Position numbers and translations under genes: made by a program. A DNA stretch of 64,000 nucleotides from Limnochordaceae bacterium (GTDB lineage: Bacteria > Bacillota > Limnochordia > Limnochordales > Geochordaceae): positions 1 through 64,000 of the forward strand of contig JADBKR010000005.1 of assembly GCA_014896295.1 (NCBI GenBank), read 5' to 3'. A model generated the notes under the pieces. The model saw only the letters and a program-made list of their open reading frames with translations. It did no database searches and was not told the DNA's origin. Below are positions 16,864 to 24,799 of the stretch, in pieces; within the stretch, counting starts at the first letter, position 1, and each line of letters opens with the position of its first letter.

Positions 16864-17738
16864 GCTCGCCGGGCCCAGGCCCGCAAGGCCCCTTCGAAGA
16901 AGGCTCCGGGGTCTTCGGAGCGCATCAGCGCCTCCCCTACCAGCACCCCGTCCGCACCGGCCCCCCACGCTTCGGCGACCGCCTCCGGGGCCGCATAGCC
17001 GCTTTCCGCCAGCCGCACGATCCCCTCCGGGACCTGCGGCAGCAACCGCAGCGCCGTCCGGGTGTCCACCTCGAACGTCGCCAGGTCGCGGTTGTTGACG
17101 CCGAGTACGGAGACGCCATCCAGAGCCATGGCTCGCTCCAGCTCCCGCTGCGTGTGCACCTCCACCACGGTCTCGAGCCCCCGGTCGCGGGCGTAGCGCA
17201 GCAACGAGCTCAGCCGGTCCTCCTCCAGCGCGGCGACGATGAGCAAGACTGCCGACGCACCCACCTGCCGGGCCAGATCGATCTGCCACGGCTCCACCAC
17301 GATGTCCTTGAAGAGCACGGGAACCGCCACGGCCCGCGCCACCGCCGCCACGTCGGCCGGGCTGCCCCCGAAGAACGCTTCGTCCGCCAGCACCGACACG
17401 GCCGCCGCCCCGGCCCGTTGGTACGCAAGCGCCCGGCTCACGGCGTCGGCCGAAGGGGCGATATCCCCCGCCGACGGAGACCTTCGCTTGACCTCCGCCA
17501 CGATGGGAAGCCCGGCTCCCGGAGAAGGCACGGTGGTCCCCGTCCCCCCGGCCTCGAGCGCCTGCCGGTACGCCTGGAGAGCCTGGCGGGCCCGGCGCAG
17601 GGCCGCTACCAGGCTCCGGCGAACCGGCCTCGTGCCGGCCTGACTGTCTTGCAGCGTCGCGGGCCGAGCGGCCCTCTTCGCCTGCACCATGACGGCCAGC
17701 CGGTCCGGAGGACCGGCCGCCCCTTCGAGGGCTCTCAT
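16860..17738 (-). CDS. trpC: Indole-3-glycerol-phosphate synthase
   Basis: A 292-residue TIM barrel. Signatures are IVAEVKRRSPSAGDI, VLFKDIVVEPWQI, EVHTQRELERAMALDG, LGVNNRDLATFEVD and ESGYAAPEAV. It closes the indole ring from CdRP. ATG at 17738 overlaps the trpD stop by four bases. The first 25 residues are a little longer than in most homologues. Confidence 0.96.
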   Translation of the reverse strand: MRALEGAAGPPDRLAVMVQAKRAARPATLQDSQAGTRPVRRSLVAALRRARQALQAYRQALEAGGTGTTVPSPGAGLPIVAEVKRRSPSAGDIAPSADAVSRALAYQRAGAAAVSVLADEAFFGGSPADVAAVARAVAVPVLFKDIVVEPWQIDLARQVGASAVLLIVAALEEDRLSSLLRYARDRGLETVVEVHTQRELERAMALDGVSVLGVNNRDLATFEVDTRTALRLLPQVPEGIVRLAESGYAAPEAVAEAWGAGADGVLVGEALMRSEDPGAFFEGALRAWARRA

Positions 17739-18799
17739 GCGGCTCCTTTCGCCTCCCGGCTGAACGAGACGAGCGCCTCCAGCCGCTCCCTGGCCCGCCC
17801 GGAGTCCAACACGTCCCGGGCCACCTCCATCCCCTCGGCCAGGGAGGCCGCTTCACCGGCGGTCCAGATGGCGGCTCCCGCGTTGAGCACGACCACGTCC
17901 CGCACCGGGCCGTGCAGCCTCCCCGACAAGACGTCGGAGACGACCCGGGCGTTGGTCACCGGGCCATCCCCGCGGACGGCATCGGGCCCGGCCGGGGTCA
18001 GGCCCAGTTGCGCAGGCTCGATGACCAGTTGCTCGACGACGGCCCCGTCCTCGACCCGGGCGGCGAGCGTCGGGCCGCTCAGGGTGATCTCGTCCATCCC
18101 GTCCGTCCCGTGCACCACCAGCGCCCGCCGGGCGCCCAGGCTGGCCAGCGCTCCTGCGACCAGGGGCACGAGCCGCGGCTCGTACACGCCGACCAGCTGG
18201 TAGGGGGCGTCAGCCGGGTTGGTGAGGGGCCCGAGGATGTTGAAGACGGTGCGGATTTCGAGTTCCCGGCGGGGGCCGGCGGCATGCCGCATCGCCGGGT
18301 GGAAGACGGGAGCGAACAGGAAGGCGAGCCCCACCTCCTCCAGGCAGCGGCGCACCGCTTGGGGATCGAGGTCGATGGCCACCCCCAGAGCCTCGAGCAC
18401 GTCGGCGCTACCGGCCTTGCTCGACACGGAGCGGTTGCCGTGTTTGGCCACGGTGAGCCCGGCGCCGGCCACCACGAAGGCTGCGGCCGTCGAGACGTTG
18501 ATGGAGTGGAGCCGATCCCCGCCGGTACCGCAGGTGTCGACGACCTTGCGGCCCGGCGGCGGCGTGACCTTGAGCGCATGCCGGCGCATGGCCTGCGCCA
18601 GCCCCGCCACCTCGTCGACCGTCTCGCCCTTCATGCGCAGGGCCACCGCGAAGCCGGCGATCTGGGCAGGGGTGGCCTCCCCCCGCATGATGGCCGTCAT
18701 GACCGACTCCGCCTGCGAACGGGTGAGGGAGCGCCCCTGCGCCAGTATCTCGATGGCCCGCTGGATCGGAAACGGCTCGAAAGCCTCCATCGAGCTCAT
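17735..18799 (-). CDS. trpD: Anthranilate phosphoribosyltransferase
   Basis: A 354-residue enzyme that attaches phosphoribose to anthranilate. It has the GTGGDRLHSINVSTAAA PRPP-binding loop, AKHGNRSVSSKAGSADVLEA, and the metal-binding DE pair in GTDGMDEITL. The start codon at 18799 overlaps the trpG stop by four bases. It is not fused to trpG, unlike enteric TrpGD. Confidence 0.97.
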   Translation of the reverse strand: MSSMEAFEPFPIQRAIEILAQGRSLTRSQAESVMTAIMRGEATPAQIAGFAVALRMKGETVDEVAGLAQAMRRHALKVTPPPGRKVVDTCGTGGDRLHSINVSTAAAFVVAGAGLTVAKHGNRSVSSKAGSADVLEALGVAIDLDPQAVRRCLEEVGLAFLFAPVFHPAMRHAAGPRRELEIRTVFNILGPLTNPADAPYQLVGVYEPRLVPLVAGALASLGARRALVVHGTDGMDEITLSGPTLAARVEDGAVVEQLVIEPAQLGLTPAGPDAVRGDGPVTNARVVSDVLSGRLHGPVRDVVVLNAGAAIWTAGEAASLAEGMEVARDVLDSGRARERLEALVSFSREAKGAA

Positions 18800-19389
18800 G
18801 CCCTCCTCCCTGCCCTGGCCCGGCTTTCGGCCTCGGCCAGGAAGTTGACCAGGATCCGTCTCCCGTAAGCCCGGGTGAGGATCGACTCGGGGTGGAACTG
18901 CACGCCCTCGATGGGAAGCGTGCGGTGCCGTACGCCCATGATGCAGCCGGTCTCGTCCACGGCCGAGACCTCGAGCTCGGGGGGCAGCGGCTCCCGGGCG
19001 ATGCAGAGGGAGTGGTATCGCCCGGCCTCGAAGGGGCTCGGGATCCCCCGGTAGATGGTGCGGCCGTCGTGAAGGATCGGGCTGGCCTTGCCGTGGAGCA
19101 GCCGGTCGGCCCGGACGATGCGGCCTCCGAAGGCCGCCCCGATGGCCTGGTGGCCGAGGCAGACCCCGAGCAGGGGAACGCCGCCGGAGCGCCGGACGAG
19201 CTCCACGGAGATGCCGGCCTCTTCCGGGCGGCCGGGCCCCGGCGAGATGACGATGGCCGCCGGGCGCATGGCCAGCACCTCGTCCACGGTCGCCCGGTCG
19301 TTGCGGATCACCTGCACCTCGGCGCCCATCTCCCCCAGGTAGTGCGCGAGGTTGTAGACGAACGAGTCGTAGTTGTCGATGACCACCAC
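18796..19389 (-). CDS. trpG: Anthranilate synthase glutamine amidotransferase subunit
   Basis: A 197-residue class I glutamine amidotransferase that feeds ammonia to TrpE. It shows DNYDSFVYNLAHYLG, SPGPGRPEEAG, nucleophile Cys in GVCLGHQAIG and the His-Glu pair in VQFHPES. The start is given as GTG at 19389, where two GTG codons are adjacent and neither has a strong ribosome site. The gene follows trpE by 58 bases. It may also serve aminodeoxychorismate synthase, as in some Firmicutes. Confidence 0.95.
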   Translation of the reverse strand: MVVIDNYDSFVYNLAHYLGEMGAEVQVIRNDRATVDEVLAMRPAAIVISPGPGRPEEAGISVELVRRSGGVPLLGVCLGHQAIGAAFGGRIVRADRLLHGKASPILHDGRTIYRGIPSPFEAGRYHSLCIAREPLPPELEVSAVDETGCIMGVRHRTLPIEGVQFHPESILTRAYGRRILVNFLAEAESRARAGRRA

Positions 19390-19447
19390 CGGCCCGCGGG
19401 CACGGGCGCTTCTCGCCCGGTGGCAGCGTGGCCCTCCTGCTCCGCGA

Positions 19448-21088
19448 TCACCCGGCGTGCCCCTCCCCCGTGGCCGCCAGGGCCGAGAGCATGGCCCTCG
19501 CCTTGTGTTGGGTCTCCCGGAGCTCCCGGCGCGGGTCGGAATCGGCCACGATCCCGGCTCCGGCCCTCACCACCGCCCGCTCTCCGTGAATGGCCAGGGT
19601 CCGGATGGTGATGCAGTGGTCGGCGTTGCCCGACGCCGAGAAGTACCCCACGGTCCCGGCGTACGGCCCCCGCCCGCTCGCCTCCAGGGCGTCGATGACC
19701 TGCATGGCCCGTACCTTCGGGGCGCCCGTCACCGTGCCCGCAGGGAAGGTGGCCCGCAGCAGGTCGAACGCGTCCTGCCCGGGACGCAGCACCCCCTGGA
19801 CCTGGGAGACCAGGTGCGTGACGTGAGAGTACCGCTCGATTTCGAGCAGCCGGGGCACCTCCACGGTGCCGTACCGGCAGACCCGGCCGAGGTCGTTGCG
19901 GCCGAGGTCGACGAGCATCATGTGTTCGGCGAGCTCCTTGGGGTCGCTCGCCAGCTCCGATTCGAGGCGCGCCTGTTCGGCGGCGTCGCGGCCCCGAGGC
20001 CGGGTCCCCGCGATGGGCCGCAGCATGGCTCGTTCCTGCTGGGAGCGGACCATCACCTCCGGGGAGGCTCCCACGAGGTGGAGCGGCCCCGGCGAGCCCG
20101 GCCGCGGGTCGGGGATCTCCAGGTAGAACATGTACGGCGACGGGTTGATGGCGCGCAGGTGCCGGAAGACCTCGAGGGGCGGCCGGCGGCACGGCGCCAC
20201 CACCTCCCGGGAGAGCACGACCTGGAAGACGTCCCCCGCCTCGATGTGCCGGCGAGCTTGCCGGACCGCCGCTTCGAAGGCAGGGTCCTCCTCTTCCAGG
20301 CCCGGAGGACCGCCCTCGAGTCGCCCGGGAGCCGCCCCGGCCTGTGCGAAGGCCGGGCCCGGATCGCCGTTGGACGGCATGGCAAGACGTTCCCACATCG
20401 CCTGCAGGCGCCCGGCGGCCCGGTCGTGGGCCTGTCGCGCCGTCTCCCCGGGACGGCGCCGGGCCAGCGTCAGCAGGTACCCGGTACCCCGGAAGTGGTC
20501 GAAGACCACCACGGCGTCGGCAAGCAGGTAGGCGCCCATCCAGCCCGGCAAGGTGGCCGGGCGTCCCGGGCCGAGAGGCTCGATGGTGCGCACCAGGTCA
20601 TATCCGAAGAAGCCCACCGCACCCCCGACGAAAGGGGGAACGTCGTCGGTGTGAGGGAAAAGGGGCGCCAGGAGTTCTCGCACGGCCGATTCGGGGAGCT
20701 CGAGAGCCCTCCACCGGTCGCGCAGGTACGCGATCGGGTCGGCCACGGCGCGGCGCTCCGTCTCCACGAGGGGAGCACCTCCCTCCCCCGCCTCGTAGAC
20801 GCGCGCCAGGCCTTCCTCGAAGGCGACCAGGGCCGCACCTCCGCTGCCAACAAAGGAGAAGCGGCCCAGACGCCCGCCGTGGTCGGCGCTTTCCAGCAAG
20901 AAGCGGCCCAGCGGGTGAGGTCCCAGGCGGTTGAGCGCCACGAGGGGCGTGAGGGTATCGGTCAGGAACGACGCGCACAGGACGGCCGCGCCCGTTCGCT
21001 CGAGGAGCTCGACGAAGCGCCCGCGGTCAGGATGAAGTTGCACAGGCCCCCAGCCCCCATCCGGGCGGTGCGCCTGACCGGCGAGCAA
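19448..21088 (-). CDS. trpE: Anthranilate synthase component I
   Basis: A 546-residue chorismate-utilising enzyme. The N-terminal domain carries the tryptophan feedback motif LLES (residues 64-67). The C-terminal catalytic domain has GDVFQVVLSREV, NPSPYMFYLEIPDP, PIAGTRPRGRD, HMMLVDLGRNDLG and FPAGTVTGAPKVRAM. It is the first gene of the operon trpEGDCFBA-ynbB. The start may be 21088 or the GTG at 21043, which begins nearer to the family's usual position. A leader of about 210 bases precedes it. Confidence 0.95.
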   Translation of the reverse strand: MLAGQAHRPDGGWGPVQLHPDRGRFVELLERTGAAVLCASFLTDTLTPLVALNRLGPHPLGRFLLESADHGGRLGRFSFVGSGGAALVAFEEGLARVYEAGEGGAPLVETERRAVADPIAYLRDRWRALELPESAVRELLAPLFPHTDDVPPFVGGAVGFFGYDLVRTIEPLGPGRPATLPGWMGAYLLADAVVVFDHFRGTGYLLTLARRRPGETARQAHDRAAGRLQAMWERLAMPSNGDPGPAFAQAGAAPGRLEGGPPGLEEEDPAFEAAVRQARRHIEAGDVFQVVLSREVVAPCRRPPLEVFRHLRAINPSPYMFYLEIPDPRPGSPGPLHLVGASPEVMVRSQQERAMLRPIAGTRPRGRDAAEQARLESELASDPKELAEHMMLVDLGRNDLGRVCRYGTVEVPRLLEIERYSHVTHLVSQVQGVLRPGQDAFDLLRATFPAGTVTGAPKVRAMQVIDALEASGRGPYAGTVGYFSASGNADHCITIRTLAIHGERAVVRAGAGIVADSDPRRELRETQHKARAMLSALAATGEGHAG

Positions 21089-21185
21089 GAAGACCCACGA
21101 GCAGGCTCGCGCCGATGACCTACCTCACCGGGAGGAGGCCGGCGCAACAGACGAGGTGCCCTCGGAAAGGCGCCGCAACTGTGAC

Positions 21186-21208
21186 CCTCCGGCGAAACTC
21201 GCCGGAGG
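21186..21208 (-). promoter_or_regulatory. Strong hairpin in the trp leader
   Basis: On the transcript CCTCCGGCGA and TCGCCGGAGG form a 10-bp stem with a 3-base loop, three bases after the last triplet of the GAG repeat region. No U-run follows, so it is more likely an anti-antiterminator, RNA-polymerase pause or ribosome-access structure than a classical terminator. Confidence 0.6.
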
Positions 21209-21211
21209 ACC

Positions 21212-21270
21212 CTCCCCTCGGCTCGCCTCGACCTCGCTCACGCTCTCCTGATCTCGTCCAGTCTCGTCTC
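21212..21270 (-). promoter_or_regulatory. TRAP-like binding region: eleven GAG/CAG triplets
   Basis: In the trpE leader RNA eleven NAG triplets (ten GAG, one CAG) occur within 59 bases. In transcript order they start at 21270, 21265, 21255, 21250, 21245, 21239, 21235, 21229, 21224, 21219 and 21214. Most are five bases apart, as in the (G/U)AG-N2-3 arrays that wrap around the 11-subunit TRAP ring. One position in the ladder (21260) is CTG. The mtrB gene for TRAP is not in the window. Confidence 0.65.
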
Positions 21271-21300
21271 GCGGCCTGGGGCACCAGAAACGTTGCCGCC

Positions 21301-21330
21301 ATTGTAACCAGGGCCTGGCGGCCCTGTCAA
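21301..21330 (-). promoter_or_regulatory. Promoter of the trp operon
   Basis: On the minus strand, consensus TTGACA (21330-21325), an 18-bp spacer, and TACAAT (21306-21301). The -35 overlaps the stop codon of dapL. Transcription would start about 210 bases before trpE. Confidence 0.8.
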
Positions 21331-22508
21331 GCCGTGCGAGGCCGGAACGTGAGCCCGCTCGCCTCCCAGCGTCGCATGGCCTCGTCCAGACGGTCGTCGG
21401 GGATGGTGAGGGAGATCCGGACGTATCCCTCCCCTTGCCGGCCGTACCCCACCCCCGGGGTCACCACCACGCCTGCGCTCTCCAGCAGGCGCCCCGCGAA
21501 GCCGATGGAGTCCCATCCCGGGGGCACGGGGATCCAGAGGTAGATCGCCCCCAGCGGCGGCCTCACGGGCCATCCCATGCGCCGCAACGCTTCGACGACC
21601 CGATCGCGCCGGTTCTGGTAGAGGGCGGACATGGAGGCGCTGAAGTCGCCGTGATGGTCGAGCGCCTCGACGGCCGCCTCCTGGATGGCGCCGAAGACGC
21701 CCGAGTCCAGGTTGGTCTTCAGCCGGCCCAGGGCCTCGACCGCCTCGGGGCTACCGCACGCCCAGCCGAGTCGCCACCCGGTCATGTTGAAGCTCTTCGA
21801 GAGGGAGTGGAGCTCGATGGCCACGTCCCGGGCGCCCGGAATCTGCAGGATGCTCGGGGCCCTGTAGCCGTCGTACGTGATCTCGCTGTAGGCAGCATCG
21901 TGGCAGATCAAGAGGCCATGGGCCCTCGCGAACTCCACCGCCCGCTCGAAAAAAGCGAGGTCGGCGGTCGCGCCCGTCGGGTTGTTGGGATAGTTGAGGA
22001 ACAAAAGGCGCGCTCGTCGCAGTACCTCTTGCGGCACGGCGTCGAGGTCCGGCAGGAAGCCGGCCTCCGCCCGCAGGGGAAGCTCCCACACCTCTCCCCC
22101 TGCCAGCAGCACGGAGCTCTGGTAGACGGGATAGCCCGGGTCCGGCACCAGCGCCACCGCCCCCGGCTCCATGACCGCCCACGCCAGGTGGGCCAGCCCT
22201 TCCTTGGAACCGATGAGCACCAGTACTTCTCGCTCCGGATCGAGCTCCACGCCGAAGCGCCGGGTGAACCACCGGGCCACGGCCTCGCGGAAGCTCTTCA
22301 ACCCCGCGTACGGCGGGTAGCGGTGGTGCCGGGGCTCCCGCGCCGCTTGCCCCAGGGCCTCGACCACGGCCGGCGGCGTGGGCCGGTCCGGGTCGCCGAT
22401 CCCGAGGCTGATGACGTCCACGCCGGACGCTCGCGCCTGCTCGATGCGGCGGTCGATCTCCGCGAAAAGGTACGGGGGTAGCCGATCCATCCTGGAAGCC
22501 AGTTTCAC
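21327..22508 (-). CDS. dapL: LL-diaminopimelate aminotransferase
   Basis: A 393-residue fold-type I aminotransferase. It has VISLGIGDPDRPTP, YPPYAGLKSFREAVARW, GSKEGLAHL, LNYPNNPTGA, HDAAYSEITYDG and the PLP lysine in SLSKSFNMTGWRLGWACG. It makes LL-diaminopimelate directly from tetrahydrodipicolinate, bypassing the acylated route. The GTG at 22508 overlaps the dapF stop by four bases, so epimerase and aminotransferase are coupled. This serves both lysine and the DAP cross-link of peptidoglycan. Confidence 0.93.
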   Translation of the reverse strand: MKLASRMDRLPPYLFAEIDRRIEQARASGVDVISLGIGDPDRPTPPAVVEALGQAAREPRHHRYPPYAGLKSFREAVARWFTRRFGVELDPEREVLVLIGSKEGLAHLAWAVMEPGAVALVPDPGYPVYQSSVLLAGGEVWELPLRAEAGFLPDLDAVPQEVLRRARLLFLNYPNNPTGATADLAFFERAVEFARAHGLLICHDAAYSEITYDGYRAPSILQIPGARDVAIELHSLSKSFNMTGWRLGWACGSPEAVEALGRLKTNLDSGVFGAIQEAAVEALDHHGDFSASMSALYQNRRDRVVEALRRMGWPVRPPLGAIYLWIPVPPGWDSIGFAGRLLESAGVVVTPGVGYGRQGEGYVRISLTIPDDRLDEAMRRWEASGLTFRPRTA

Positions 22509-23395
22509 CGGGCCGACGCCTCCTTCACCCAGTCCCACGGGAGCGTTGCCTCCATGACCAACCGGGCGGGGCCCGTCATCCGGATCCGGCCCAAAGGGTG
22601 CTCTGGGTCGGGCTCGTCCCACTCCACCTCCAGCCGGCCCCCGGGCAGCTCCACCTCTGCCCGCCGGCCGGCGCGCCCCGTGGCGGCCGCCGCGACCACG
22701 CAGGCGCAGGCGCCCGTGCCGCACGCCATGGTCTCCCCGGAGCCCCGCTCCCAGACGCGCATCTTCAGCCTCCCCGGCTCCACCACCTGGACGAACTCCA
22801 CGTTGACCCGCCCGGGGAAGCGCTCGTGGCGCTCGATGAGAGGGCCCACCTCCCGTACCGGCGCCCGGTCGACGTCCTCCACGAAGAGCACGGCGTGGGG
22901 ATTGCCCACCGAGATGGGCCACACCTCCAGGCGCTCCCCCCGGACCTCCAGCGAGACGGAGCGCCCCAGGGCGCTTCCCGCGGGCCCCACCTCGTGAGGG
23001 GCCCCCATGTCGACCCGCACCCGCGCCCTGCCGAAGGAGGGCGACTCCAGGATCTCCACGCTGCGCAAGCCCGCGAGGGTCTCCACGTCGAAGCGCCGGG
23101 GCAAGCCGTGGCGCTGGTGCATCCACATCGCCACGGCGCGGATCCCGTTGCCGCACATCTCACCCTCGCTGCCGTCGGCGTTGAAGATCCGCATGGCCGC
23201 AGGAGCGGCGCGGCCTCTTGCCATGAGGATGAGCCCATCGCTCCCGATGCCCAGGTGCGGGTCGGCCACCGCCCGCGCCAGGGAGGGCCAGGTCACCCCT
23301 TCCGGCAGGGCGACGTCGCCTGCCGCCAGGTCGACGTAAACGTACGCGTTGCCGAGGCCGTGCATTTTGACCACGCTCAGGCCCGGCTCCCTCAC
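22505..23395 (-). CDS. dapF: Diaminopimelate epimerase
   Basis: A 296-residue epimerase that converts LL- to meso-diaminopimelate. The N-terminal VVKMHGLGNAYVYVD and the two catalytic cysteines are present: C81 in SEGEMCGNGIR and C225 in ETMACGTGAC. The GTG at 23395 is chosen because GAGGAGGGGGAG sits directly upstream. The same frame stays open for 61 further codons to an ATG at 23578 that also has a strong ribosome site, so a longer form with a membrane-like N-terminus may be made as well. Confidence 0.93.
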   Translation of the reverse strand: MREPGLSVVKMHGLGNAYVYVDLAAGDVALPEGVTWPSLARAVADPHLGIGSDGLILMARGRAAPAAMRIFNADGSEGEMCGNGIRAVAMWMHQRHGLPRRFDVETLAGLRSVEILESPSFGRARVRVDMGAPHEVGPAGSALGRSVSLEVRGERLEVWPISVGNPHAVLFVEDVDRAPVREVGPLIERHERFPGRVNVEFVQVVEPGRLKMRVWERGSGETMACGTGACACVVAAAATGRAGRRAEVELPGGRLEVEWDEPDPEHPLGRIRMTGPARLVMEATLPWDWVKEASAR

Positions 23396-23578
23396 GGCTC
23401 CCCCTCCTCGGGCCCCGCAGATGGGGCAGCGGCCGTTTCGCAAGGCACGGCGGTGAAGTTCCAGCGCGGCGAGGGCCTTTCCTTCCTCGCGGCCCCAGCG
23501 CCTCCCGGCGTGCCAGCCGGCTCCGAGGCCCCCGGCGAGGCCTGCCATCGCCGCTGCTACCAGGGCGGCGAGCTCCAT
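23396..23578 (-). other. In-frame upstream extension of dapF: small membrane segment with CPIC motif
   Basis: Sixty-one codons open in frame with dapF, starting at ATG 23578 with AGGAGGGG eight bases upstream. The peptide has a Gly/Ala-rich hydrophobic helix (residues 3-24), a basic stretch with GRRWGREEGKALAALELHRR, then RCPICGARGGG, and runs on into DapF without a stop. It is either a separate small gene that lost its stop or an alternative start giving a membrane-tethered 357-residue DapF. It overlaps the upstream membrane gene by 22 bases. Confidence 0.55.
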
Positions 23579-24171
23579 CCCGGTTGCCCCTCCTCGCCCG
23601 CTCCGGGACCGTCCGCCGCCCGCCGGCCCAGACGGCGGGCCACCGCTTCAGCCGGCGGCGTCATCACCAACACCAGGCCGGTCTCGAGCGGGTCGACGAG
23701 GGCGCCGGCGACAGCCAGGGCCACGCCCACGGCGAGCCACGCCCCGCGCAGGGGCCCCGGGCCCGCCAGCGGCCAGCGTTCCCCGTCCACCCAATGGTCG
23801 AGCGCCTGCACGGCCAGGATCGCCACCGCCGCACCGGCAAGGGCTTGCCACCCGGCCAGCCATCCCGTCGCCGCCACCACTGCGGCCACCTCGGGCCAGG
23901 CCTGCCGGTAGGCCCGCCCGGCCATCCCCGCGCTCCACGCGGCGACGAGGAGCGAGCTCGCCCACGAAGCCCGCAGCAGGACCGCTGCCGCCGTGGCCAG
24001 CACCGCGTACGTGATGGAAGCCGCGGGGTCGTACCCCGGCTCCTGGTCCACGACGCCGTCCACCAGCTTGATCGCCACGCCGGCCAGCCAGACGGCCGCC
24101 GCGGCAGCGGCCACGCAGGTAGCGGGCGGGGCCGCCGTCTCACACGAAGCGTTCCACGAAGCGGCGAACAC
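23557..24171 (-). CDS. Polytopic membrane protein of unknown function
   Basis: About 204 residues with five or six predicted membrane helices (for example AAAAAAVWLAGVAIKLVDGV, ASITYAVLATAAAVLLRA, WPEVAAVVAATGWLAGW, LAVGVALAVAGALVDP, LETGLVLVMTPPAEAVARRL). The repeated D-G/H pattern (KLVDGVVDQE, ALDHWVDGE) is notable. I do not recognise the family. The start is uncertain: GTG at 24171 with GGAAGG upstream, or GTG at 24114. It overlaps the end of the preceding GTPase gene, so the two are probably functionally linked. Confidence 0.65.
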   Translation of the reverse strand: MFAASWNASCETAAPPATCVAAAAAAVWLAGVAIKLVDGVVDQEPGYDPAASITYAVLATAAAVLLRASWASSLLVAAWSAGMAGRAYRQAWPEVAAVVAATGWLAGWQALAGAAVAILAVQALDHWVDGERWPLAGPGPLRGAWLAVGVALAVAGALVDPLETGLVLVMTPPAEAVARRLGRRAADGPGAGEEGQPGWSSPPW

Positions 24172-24778
24172 GGGCAAAACCCCAGCCTTCCACAGCGGAC
24201 GTTCCCAGTACGATCCGGCGAGGCCACGCCTGCCGCACGGCCTCGAGGCCCCGCTTGCCACCGGGCAGGTCGAGCTTGTTGACGATGACCGCGTAGCCCC
24301 GGCGCCGTTCCCCGTACCGGGCGAGCTGGAAGTCCATGTCATCCTCGTCCAGCAGCCGCTGGGGGCGCCTGGCCACTTCGGCGCCGTCCAGCACGTGCAG
24401 CACGACCGGGCTTTCGAGCACGGCGCCGAGGCTCTCGGCCATCGCCTGGCGGAGCTGGGGATCGGGGTGGATCCCATCCGTCAGGCCCACCGTATCGGTC
24501 AGCCGGATCCGCACCCAGCGCTTGGCGTGACGCCACTGCACCTCCAGGTGCTGGAGCTGCCGGGTCGTCGGGCCCTGCGAGCCGACCAGCCGGGAGACGG
24601 CATCGGCAGGGTCGAGCTCCACCCAGCCCTCGTCACCCGAAGCTCGCGATCCGCTCGAGACCAGCAGCCGGCTCATGCCGCACCACTGGGCGAAGCGGAG
24701 CACGAACAGCGTCTTGCCGACCCCCTGACGCCCCACGACGGCCGCCACGGCCGGGGCAGCGGACGGTTGCGCGGGCAT
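24140..24778 (-). CDS. Small P-loop GTPase of unknown function
   Basis: A 212-residue protein with a Walker A/G1 loop GRQGVGKT at residues 16-23, a G3-like DTVGLTDGIHPD segment, a helical middle, G4 NKLD and a G5-like SAVEGWGF. It resembles TRAFAC small GTPases but not Era, Obg or Der. There is no membrane segment, so it would act at the cytoplasmic face, probably with the membrane protein encoded in the overlapping next gene. It sits between spoVK and dapF, which hints at an envelope or spore role. That is inference. Confidence 0.75.
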   Translation of the reverse strand: MPAQPSAAPAVAAVVGRQGVGKTLFVLRFAQWCGMSRLLVSSGSRASGDEGWVELDPADAVSRLVGSQGPTTRQLQHLEVQWRHAKRWVRIRLTDTVGLTDGIHPDPQLRQAMAESLGAVLESPVVLHVLDGAEVARRPQRLLDEDDMDFQLARYGERRRGYAVIVNKLDLPGGKRGLEAVRQAWPRRIVLGTSAVEGWGFARVRRFVERFV

Positions 24779-24799
24779 GGCGACGCCCCGGCCACCCTT

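Noticed and set aside
21100..21330. T-box riboswitch in the trp leader
   Set aside because: No AGGGTGGNACCGCG antiterminator motif and no stem I landmarks. The GAG ladder explains the region better.
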